Source: Chloroflexota bacterium
GTDB taxonomy: Bacteria > Chloroflexota > Limnocylindria > Limnocylindrales > CSP1-4
Assembly (NCBI GenBank): GCA_021786915.1
Contig: JAJYMP010000483.1
Coordinates: 1 to 8,766, forward strand
Length of the DNA stretch: 8,766 bases
Direction: 5' to 3'
Each line of letters starts with the position of its first letter. Within the stretch, counting starts at the first letter, position 1. The notes beneath the pieces were generated by a model, which saw only the letters and a program-made list of their open reading frames with translations, did not search any database and was not told the DNA's origin. Positions 1 through 4,746 of this stretch are shown piece after piece. Made by a program: the position numbers and the translations under genes.

Positions 1-628
1 GACGGGCGGTTCTCGGTGCCCAGTCCCAGCACCGCGGCGGGTCCGGGGGACCCGGGTCGGACGTGGATGGGCTCGGGCGAGTCGAGCGCGAGGGTGACGA
101 CGTTGCGCTCCGGGGGGAGGCTGCTGACCATCGGTCCGGGCCCGCCCTCGGTCACGATCGCGCGGGGGACGAGCCCTCCCGGGCGCCGCTCCCAGACCCC
201 CACCAGTGCCGCCCCCGTGGCCGAACGCACGCGGCGGCACGCCTCGTCGAGGGCAGGGTCCAGGCCGCTGGGGAACGAGGCAACCTCCGCGAGGTCGGCG
301 AGGAGTTCGATGCCCGCCGCGCCGACGCTGAGCGCGGACGCTGCGGCGAGGTGCCGAGGTGCGCGCCCCGTCGAGCTGCTCTCGCCGCCTGGTGTCGTCG
401 CATCGGACGCTGCGGCGGCCAGGAAGTGCTGGAGGTCGGTGAGGCGATACCGGCGGTCGCCGCGTTCGTTGATCCGGTAGTAGCGGACCCTGCCCGCATC
501 GCTCCACGCCCGGATCGTGTTGGGGTGCACGCCAAGGACGCGCGCTGCCTTGGTGACGGTCAGGGTCGCGTCGCCAGGCCGAGCGACCGTGGCAGGAGCT
601 GCCGAGGGAGTGTGGGATTTGGCAAGCA
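1..628 (-). CDS. MerR/excisionase-type HTH plus GAF domain regulator, C-terminus cut off by window edge
   Basis: Open frame from an ATG at 628 to base 1, giving 209 residues with no stop, so the protein continues beyond the window. Residues about 22-72 form a MerR_1/excisionase-like winged HTH: a TKAARVLGVHPNTIRAW core, then a GDRRYRLTDLQHFL segment, the usual 'G-RRY-L-DL--FL' ending. A Ser/Thr/Gly-rich linker (73-95) leads into a GAF-like sensor domain from about residue 107 (LDPALDEACRRVRSATGAA, then a VGVWERR strand). The likely role is DNA binding coupled to sensing a small ligand or redox state. In related architectures a GGDEF or other output domain may follow the GAF, but that part is not visible. 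The frame closes with a TGA about 80 nt upstream and holds no other ATG or GTG, which supports this start, although no convincing SD precedes it. Transcribed in the same direction as the upstream membrane-protein pair, 122 nt away. Confidence 0.85.
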
Positions 629-750
629 TGCTGTGGCGGACAGGGTCGTCTACTTCACAGGAGTTGCCAATAGGACTTACCTCCCATTTCGTTGCGGGAG
701 CCTGTCAGAGCAGCGAATTGCGGGGGGAGGCTGCCCAGCGGGCGAGGGCG

Positions 751-1020
751 TCAGCGGGCCTCGTGGTCGGGCCCGGCCGGGCCGCCGGTGGCGCGGATCC
801 AGGCGAGCGTGGCCGCGAGGCTGGCGGCCACGACCAGGACGACGATCGCGATCGCCAGCGCAGGGTTCCCGACGAAGCCGGCCGCCTGCCCCGCCCTGGG
901 GTCGCCACTCACCGCTTGCGAGGGCGCGGGGGACTCGGCCAGGGCAAGGCCCGCGAACAGGAGCCAGGCCACCGTCGCGGCGGCGCCCGCCGCAGTGCGG
1001 ATGATCGCGGACCGGTGCAC
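751..1020 (-). CDS. small secreted or membrane-anchored protein, unknown function
   Basis: 89 residues from a GTG at 1020, only 3 nt after the stop of the GIDE/BAM gene, so the two are very probably co-transcribed and perhaps translationally coupled. The N-terminus looks like a signal peptide: a basic stretch (HRSAIIR), a hydrophobic core and an A-L-A site around residues 26-28. A short Pro/Ser/Gly-rich stretch follows, then a second hydrophobic helix at about residues 52-74 (NPALAIAIVVLVVAASLAA), then a polar tail. If the signal is cleaved, this is a single-pass protein with a short external loop; if not, it is a two-helix hairpin. No family is recognised. A frame over the same DNA (705-908, minus) has the look of a shadow. 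Adjacency to the GIDE/BAM protein suggests a membrane partner, which is inference. Confidence 0.65.
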   Translation of the reverse strand: MHRSAIIRTAAGAAATVAWLLFAGLALAESPAPSQAVSGDPRAGQAAGFVGNPALAIAIVVLVVAASLAATLAWIRATGGPAGPDHEAR

Positions 1021-1023
1021 GTC

Positions 1024-1740
1024 TCAGGCCAACGCGCCGATGAGGGTCCAGGCCAGTCCCGCCGCGGCTGCCAGTAGGCCTCCGGCCATCAGCACGGCGC
1101 CCGCCCGGGTCGAGGTCCGGTGCTCGGCGGCCAGCAGCCGCATCGCCTCCGCGGGCTCGAGGGTCGTGAGGATGAGCGGGCGGCCCATGCCCGCCCGCAG
1201 CACAGGCTCGCCGTCAGTGCCGATGCCCGGCACGCCCAGCGCCAGGGCGTGGTCCACGCTCGTGAGCAGCTCCACGCGGAGCCGGGCGGGGGTTTCGGCC
1301 GGCGTGCCGTCCGGGACGCGGTCGGGGATCTCGCCGGCCGTGCCCTCGGACTGGCGCATCACGACCACCAGGCCCTCGTCGAGCGCGTCCCCGTCGACAG
1401 CGATGGACGCCGCGGCGCCCGCGAGGGAGAACGGCACCACCTGCCGGTGGTCGGTGACGGGGACCCAGCGCGACCCGTTCCGCAGCTCCAGACGCGAGCG
1501 GCGGAAGACGAGCGGACGCTGGTGCTCATCGAGGAACTCGTGGTCGCTGTCGAGGCGACCGCCGACGCCGACATAACGCGCGCGGCCCGCGCTGGCGAGG
1601 CGGAGGGCATCGTCCACGGGGACCACCGGGGTGCTGGCGAGGATGCGGCCGACGCGCGCGCGGGCGCCGAGCCGCCGGACGAGGAGCCAGCCGACGGCCA
1701 TCAGGGCGAGGCCAGCGACGAGCAGGAGCAGGGACGTCAC
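1024..1740 (-). CDS. GIDE/BAM-domain (bacterial MUL1/MULAN-like) membrane protein
   Basis: 238 residues from a GTG at 1740. An N-terminal helix (residues about 3-21, LLLLVAGLALMAVGWLL) and a C-terminal helix (about 214-236) flank a soluble core. That core carries signatures of the GIDE/BAM domain (Pfam GIDE, known from eukaryotic MUL1/MULAN and from bacteria): RPLVFRRSRLELRNGSRWVPV, then a VVPFSL strand and SIAVDGDAL, and later a LALGVPGIG segment and a PLILTTLEPAEAMRLL segment matching the usual end of the domain. The two-helix topology with the domain between them matches the family. There is no RING domain, as expected in bacteria. The function of bacterial members is not established; roles in envelope stress and in conflict systems have been proposed. 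It leads a probable two-gene unit with the 89-aa protein. The start GTG shares its last two bases with the TGA of a possible 40-codon upstream ORF (GTGA). No enzymatic residues are evident. Confidence 0.83.
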   Translation of the reverse strand: MTSLLLLVAGLALMAVGWLLVRRLGARARVGRILASTPVVPVDDALRLASAGRARYVGVGGRLDSDHEFLDEHQRPLVFRRSRLELRNGSRWVPVTDHRQVVPFSLAGAAASIAVDGDALDEGLVVVMRQSEGTAGEIPDRVPDGTPAETPARLRVELLTSVDHALALGVPGIGTDGEPVLRAGMGRPLILTTLEPAEAMRLLAAEHRTSTRAGAVLMAGGLLAAAAGLAWTLIGALA

Positions 1741-1859
1741 CAGCCGATGATACCCCGCTGTCGCGCCGGGACGGCCCGCAGCCCGGCCGTCAGGGGAATC
1801 AGCAGCCCGAAGGAACCTACTCGACGCGTGGGCGTTGATGTCATCGCCGCCGTTAGCAT
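1737..1859 (-). CDS. possible 40-aa leader ORF upstream of the GIDE/BAM gene
   Basis: An ATG at 1859 opens a 40-codon frame. A strong SD match, GGAGGGG (1867-1873 on the complement), lies 7 nt upstream of it, and a promoter-like pair lies just beyond. Its TGA overlaps the GTG of the 238-aa gene as GTGA, the classic arrangement for translational coupling. Against it: about ten of its codons end in A or T, more than in neighbouring genes and mostly in the first half, and the peptide (begins MLTAAMTSTPTRR, ends GIIGW) resembles no known family. It may be a short leader that only serves to deliver ribosomes to the downstream gene, or it may be chance. Confidence 0.3.
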   Translation of the reverse strand: MLTAAMTSTPTRRVGSFGLLIPLTAGLRAVPARQRGIIGW

Positions 1860-1885
1860 CGCTCGGCCCCTCCGGGCTGCCCCCA

Positions 1886-1915
1886 ACGCTACGTGCCCGC
1901 GCACCGCTGGGTCAA
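1886..1915 (-). promoter_or_regulatory. sigma70-type promoter for the GIDE/BAM operon
   Basis: On the minus strand, TTGACC (-35, 1910-1915) and TAGCGT (-10, 1886-1891) are separated by 18 bp. The predicted start of transcription is near 1879, leaving a leader of about 140 nt before the GTG at 1740. That leader contains the GGAGGGG site and the possible 40-codon ORF. Fit to consensus is 5/6 for -35 and 3/6 for -10, including the key first A and last T of the -10. No competing promoter was seen nearby. Confidence 0.5.
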
Positions 1916-1959
1916 TGCGGTTTTCCACCTACTCGTGAACAGGACCCTCGTGGCCCGGC

Positions 1960-1981
1960 GGTTGTCCACAGGTTGTCCACA
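1960..1981 (+). repeat. perfect 11-bp tandem repeat GGTTGTCCACA x2 (DnaA-box-like)
   Basis: Two head-to-tail copies of GGTTGTCCACA occupy 1960-1970 and 1971-1981. Each contains TTGTCCACA, the DnaA-box variant common in high-GC bacteria (general consensus TTATNCACA). A weaker match, TTTTCCACC, sits at 1922-1930. The period of 11 bp puts both copies on the same helix face. They lie roughly 80-100 bp upstream of the predicted start of transcription of the GIDE/BAM operon and about 95 bp past the end of the PQQ-repeat gene. They could be a pair of DnaA boxes or a tandem operator for another regulator. Confidence 0.6.
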
Positions 1982-2074
1982 CCCGGCCATGGGCTCCAGA
2001 TCCGCACCGACGCCTGGAGCGCACGTCCCGGAACGGTCGCCCGCCATGCCAGCGGGCCGGCGGGCCAGCGGGCC

Positions 2075-2647
2075 TCAGTCCGCGCCGCGCCCCGTCCGGG
2101 GGTCGAGCGCGCGCACCTGGCCCGAGAAGCTGGTGAGCACGAGCTGGCCGCCCACCAGCTCCGCCGACGCCACCACGTCGCTGTGCGCCACCCGCCAGGC
2201 AACCTCGCCCGACGGCTCCAGCGCGAAGGTCTCGATCTCCGCCTGGAGGATCACATGGGGCAGGCGGGGCGAGCCCAGCACGGTCACGATCGGCGACGCG
2301 GAGCGGTGGCTCCAGCGCAGCTCGCCTGTGCGGGCGTCCAGCGCATAGCCGTGGAACCCGTACGCCACGACCAGCAGGCCCTCGGTGTCCCACAGGAGCC
2401 CGGCCGGCTCGTCGCTGATGGTGGATGCGAGGCGCACGGTCCACGGGCCGGAGGGCGTCTCGACGCGCAGCTCGGCGCGGCAGCGGCGGTCCGGGTCGGG
2501 CGCGACGATCTCGCCCAGGTCGGTCAGCGGGCCACCGGTCTCCGTGAGCGCGAAGACCGCGGCGCCCTGTCCGCTGCCCGCCCAGCGGAACGACGCCCGG
2601 AGGCCGCCCGGGAAGGCGACGACGCGGTGGCGGACCTCAGCGGGCAC
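2075..2647 (-). CDS. PQQ-like beta-repeat protein (short beta-propeller-type), unknown function
   Basis: 190 residues from a GTG at 2647, 8 nt past the stop of the ybaK-like gene, so probably the second gene of that operon. The frame stays open further upstream inside ybaK, but there it encodes an Arg/Pro-rich shadow sequence, which is why the GTG was chosen. The protein is rich in beta-strand residues. It has at least three segments like PQQ/BamB repeats: YALDARTGELRW (about 101-112), FALEPSGEVAWRV (about 141-153) and VRALDPRTGR at the C-terminus. At 190 residues it is too short for a full seven- or eight-blade propeller, so it may form a partial propeller or need to oligomerise. No signal peptide or membrane helix is visible, so it is probably cytosolic. 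No specific family recognised; a link with the deacylase is only suggested by adjacency. Confidence 0.72.
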   Translation of the reverse strand: MPAEVRHRVVAFPGGLRASFRWAGSGQGAAVFALTETGGPLTDLGEIVAPDPDRRCRAELRVETPSGPWTVRLASTISDEPAGLLWDTEGLLVVAYGFHGYALDARTGELRWSHRSASPIVTVLGSPRLPHVILQAEIETFALEPSGEVAWRVAHSDVVASAELVGGQLVLTSFSGQVRALDPRTGRGAD

Positions 2648-2655
2648 GGTGCCGG

Positions 2656-3225
2656 CTAGGAGTCCTGGGAGGCGGGCGACTGCGGGCCGGTCAGCCCGGC
2701 TCGCTCCGCGAGCACGTCGGCCTGGCGGCGCTCCTCGCAGATCGGCGCCACGTGGGCGTTGGCGAGCATCTGCAGGGTCCGCGGCGCGACGGGGAAGACG
2801 GCGGTGGGGGTGCCGGCCGCGGCCCACACGGTCTGGAAGCGCCCGAGGTCCGGGTCCATGATCACGCGTAGCCCAGCGACGTGGCCGATGGGCGGGATGC
2901 CCCCGATCGTGAAGCCGGTGAGCTCCTTCGCCTCGACCGCGGTCGCGCGCCGCACATCGGGCTCCCCGACGACCGCGGCGAGGCGGGCGAGGTCAACCCG
3001 GTTGGGGCCTGACACGAGGCACAGGATCGGCCGGTGGCCCCCGCCGCCCGGCGCGACGAAGACGAGCGACTTCACGATCTGCCCGATCTCGGCGCCGACC
3101 GCCCGGGCCGCGTCCTCGGCGGTGTGCGTGCCCTCGGGGAAGACGTGGATGTCGAGGGCCACGCCCTTGCGCGCGGCAGCGTCCACGATGCGCTGGGCAG
3201 CGGCGGGGAAGGGGGACTCGGGCAC
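2656..3225 (-). CDS. YbaK/EbsC family aminoacyl-tRNA deacylase
   Basis: 189 residues from a GTG at 3225. The family (YbaK, ProXp, EbsC, INS domain of ProRS) hydrolyses mischarged aminoacyl-tRNA in trans, typically Cys- or Ala-tRNA(Pro). Visible hallmarks are THTAEDAARAVG (about 33-44), IGQIVKSLVF with the conserved lysine at residue 52, SGPNRVDLARLAA, the EAKELTGFTIGGIPPIGH segment (about 98-115, the G-x-P-x-GH signature) and VIMDPDLGRFQTVWAAAGT. Length fits a stand-alone deacylase of 150-190 residues. Which amino acid it edits cannot be told from the sequence. The start is fixed by the match to the family N-terminus and by a -10 element (TAGACT) 7 nt upstream, so the mRNA is probably leaderless. 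It diverges from the peroxiredoxin gene and is followed closely by the PQQ-repeat gene. The frame continues far upstream only as antisense shadow of the peroxiredoxin. Confidence 0.9.
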   Translation of the reverse strand: MPESPFPAAAQRIVDAAARKGVALDIHVFPEGTHTAEDAARAVGAEIGQIVKSLVFVAPGGGGHRPILCLVSGPNRVDLARLAAVVGEPDVRRATAVEAKELTGFTIGGIPPIGHVAGLRVIMDPDLGRFQTVWAAAGTPTAVFPVAPRTLQMLANAHVAPICEERRQADVLAERAGLTGPQSPASQDS

Positions 3226-3232
3226 GGCGGCG

Positions 3233-3238
3233 AGTCTA
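3233..3238 (-). promoter_or_regulatory. -10 element for leaderless ybaK-like mRNA
   Basis: TAGACT on the minus strand ends 7 nt before the GTG at 3225. That spacing puts the first transcribed base at or next to the start codon, and there is no room for an SD. No clear -35 is seen about 17 bp further upstream. Confidence 0.5.
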
Positions 3239-3321
3239 CACGACGGCCGCGGCCCCACGCCGCCGCATCGCTGCAACGCCCCGGCCCCGACCCGCCCACG
3301 CCATCTCGCGGCGCCCCGGTC

Positions 3322-3327
3322 TATGCT
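3322..3327 (+). promoter_or_regulatory. -10 element for leaderless peroxiredoxin mRNA
   Basis: TATGCT lies 6 nt before the ATG at 3334, so transcription should begin at the start codon. No SD precedes the ATG. It mirrors the TAGACT element of the divergent gene, so both promoters share the 108-bp spacer. No good -35 is visible. Confidence 0.5.
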
Positions 3328-3333
3328 CCTGTC

Positions 3334-3813
3334 ATGAGCATGCCGACCGTTGGCGACGACGCCCCCGACTTCGCGCTGCCCGACGAGCACGCGGCCATCC
3401 ACCGCCTGGCGGACCGCCGCGGCAAGTGGACGGTGGTCTACTTCTACCCGGCCGACGACACCCCCGGCTGCACCACTGAGGCCTGCCAGTTCCGCGACCT
3501 CCATGACGAGATCGGCGACCTCGACGCCGAGATCTGGGGCATCAGCCCCGATGGCTCCGGCAGCCACGCGGCGTTCCGAGCCAAGTTCGGCCTGCCGTTC
3601 ACGCTCCTCTCCGACGAGGACCACGCGGTTGCCGAGCGCTACGGCGCGTGGGGCGAGAAGATGAACTACGGGCGCACGTACCTGGGGATCATCCGCTCGA
3701 GCTGGCTCGTCGGGCCGGACGGCCGGATCGCCGCCGCATGGCCCAAGGTCAAGGCCGACGGGCACGCCGCCGAGGTGTTGGCCGCCCTGCGCGCCGCGAC
3801 CGCACCGGCCTGA
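3334..3813 (+). CDS. bcp: peroxiredoxin, BCP/PrxQ type
   Basis: 159 residues. A thiol peroxidase that reduces H2O2 and organic hydroperoxides, with thioredoxin as the usual reductant, in the cytosol. The AhpC/TSA thioredoxin-like fold is clear: VGDDAPDFALPD at the N-terminus, VVYFYPADDTPGCTTEACQF with the peroxidatic Cys46 after P44-G45 and the resolving Cys51 five residues later (the CX4C pattern of atypical 2-Cys PrxQ), then a FGLPFTLLSDED segment and YLGIIRSSWLVGPDGRI. Length is typical for the family (150-160). A second ATG two codons in (3340) is possible, but the -10 element fits the first. Expression is probably leaderless. The frame is open for 100 codons upstream, but that part is antisense to ybaK and not coding. 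Confidence 0.95.
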   Translation: MSMPTVGDDAPDFALPDEHAAIHRLADRRGKWTVVYFYPADDTPGCTTEACQFRDLHDEIGDLDAEIWGISPDGSGSHAAFRAKFGLPFTLLSDEDHAVAERYGAWGEKMNYGRTYLGIIRSSWLVGPDGRIAAAWPKVKADGHAAEVLAALRAATAPA

Positions 3814-3827
3814 GCCGGGCATGGAAC

Positions 3828-3863
3828 GAGGCCTCGCCCGTGGGGGGAAACGAGCGAAGCCTC
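3828..3863 (+). other. imperfect stem-loop in the peroxiredoxin/PIG-L spacer
   Basis: GAGGCCTCGC (3828-3837) pairs with GCGAAGCCTC (3854-3863), 9 of 10 pairs with one C-A mismatch, and a further CGT/ACG pairing inside closes a G-rich loop. It starts 15 nt after the peroxiredoxin stop codon. No T-run follows, so it is not a canonical intrinsic terminator; it could end transcription weakly or protect the mRNA 3' end. The left arm is itself part of a perfect palindrome, CGAGGCCTCG (3827-3836). Confidence 0.4.
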
Positions 3864-3903
3864 AATCGGCACATTACCACAACATGCAAGATGGGTACGA
3901 CAA

Positions 3904-4698
3904 ATGACGCACGACACGGTGCTGGCGGTCAACACCTGGCGTCCCGGCCGGTTCATGGTGATCGTGGCCCATCCCGACGACGCCGACTTCGGCCCCGCCG
4001 CGACCGCCGCGCGCTGGATCGACGAGGGCTCCGAGGCCTGGCTGGTGTGCTGCACCAGCGGTGACGCCGGCGCCGACGACTGGCGCCAGGACCCGCTCGA
4101 GCTGGCCGCCACCCGCGAGTCGGAGCAGCGCGAGGCGGCCCGGATCGTCGGCTACGCGGGCATCTCGTTCCTGCACCAGCCCGACGGGGCGCTGGCCAAC
4201 GACCTCGCCCTGCGCGAGCAGCTGGTCCGCGAGATCCGCACGTTCCGCCCGGACGCGGTCCTGTGCGTGGACCCCGAGACGGTCTTCTACACGGACGGCG
4301 GCGTGAACCACGTGGACCACCGGACGGCGGGGCTCGCGGCGGTCGATGCCGTCTACCCCGCCGCCCGCAACGCGATGGCGTTCCCGTGGCTGGCGCGCGA
4401 CGGCCTGGCGCCCCACAGCGTCCGGCGGCTGTTCCTGTTCTGGACGAACCGCCCCACGGCCGCGGTGGACGTCGGGGCGACCCTGGACCGCAAGCTCGAG
4501 GCCCTGCGCGCGCACCCGAGCCAGATCCGCCAGCCGGAACGCCTGGAGCCGCGGATCCGCGGGTGGGCGCGCGAGGAGGGGGAGCGGATCGGCGTCGAGG
4601 CGGCCGAGGTGTTCCGCGTCGTCGTGATCGACGAGGACGAGGAGCCGGAGGCCGGCGCGGCGATGGCGGCCGAAGCGGCATCGTCGCCAGCGGGCTGA
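3904..4698 (+). CDS. PIG-L / LmbE family N-acetylglucosaminyl-type deacetylase
   Basis: 264 residues from an ATG at 3904. The family uses one Zn ion to remove acetyl groups from N-acetylated sugars or related conjugates (PIG-L in GPI synthesis, MshB/BshB in mycothiol/bacillithiol synthesis, Mca-like amidases). The key motif is FMVIVAHPDDADFGPAA, with His23 and Asp26 as expected metal ligands and Asp25 as probable general base. A second metal-site motif, VNHVDHRTAG, places His136 and His139. CCTSGDAGADD (about 49-59) fits the conserved T-x-GD(A/G)G segment. The C-terminal 20 residues are acidic then Ala-rich and probably disordered. The substrate cannot be read from the sequence, and no thiol-biosynthesis partners lie beside it. 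Spacing to the peroxiredoxin is 90 nt and includes a stem-loop, so it probably has its own promoter, though none stands out and the SD is weak. Confidence 0.93.
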   Translation: MTHDTVLAVNTWRPGRFMVIVAHPDDADFGPAATAARWIDEGSEAWLVCCTSGDAGADDWRQDPLELAATRESEQREAARIVGYAGISFLHQPDGALANDLALREQLVREIRTFRPDAVLCVDPETVFYTDGGVNHVDHRTAGLAAVDAVYPAARNAMAFPWLARDGLAPHSVRRLFLFWTNRPTAAVDVGATLDRKLEALRAHPSQIRQPERLEPRIRGWAREEGERIGVEAAEVFRVVVIDEDEEPEAGAAMAAEAASSPAG

Positions 4699-4746
4699 CT
4701 CCGGGCTCGGCGGGCGGTCTCGGGCGCGACAGGCGGAGGCCGATGC

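Larger units (their letters stand above)
1741..2074. other. 334-bp gene-poor spacer
   Basis: Apart from the doubtful 40-codon ORF, no frame here looks coding. It holds the 11-bp tandem repeat (1960-1981), the promoter (1886-1915) and a GC-rich direct repeat just past the PQQ-repeat gene: GCCAGCGGGCC at 2048-2058 and again at 2064-2074 (period 16). The latter can fold into several G+C hairpins but has no run of T on either side, so it is at best a weak terminator. The spacer is not AT-rich. Confidence 0.6.

Noticed and set aside
63..1004. 313-aa plus-strand frame
   Set aside because: Arg/Gly/Pro-rich with no domain; antisense to the HTH-GAF and the small membrane protein genes, which have clear features.
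1120..1938. 272-aa plus-strand frame
   Set aside because: Antisense to the GIDE/BAM gene, with low-complexity Arg/Ala/Gly/Glu composition and no domain.
1741..2074. Replication origin, because of the two TTGTCCACA copies
   Set aside because: Only two good boxes, no AT-rich unwinding element, and no dnaA, dnaN, gyrB, rpmH, parAB or rsmG nearby. A regulatory role is more likely.
3226..3822. N-terminal extension of the YbaK-like protein to 388 aa
   Set aside because: The extra 199 residues are antisense to the peroxiredoxin and resemble no domain; family length fits the GTG at 3225.
4699..4746. Bidirectional terminator between the convergent deacetylase and coiled-coil genes
   Set aside because: No stable stem followed by T-run on either strand in the 48-bp gap.
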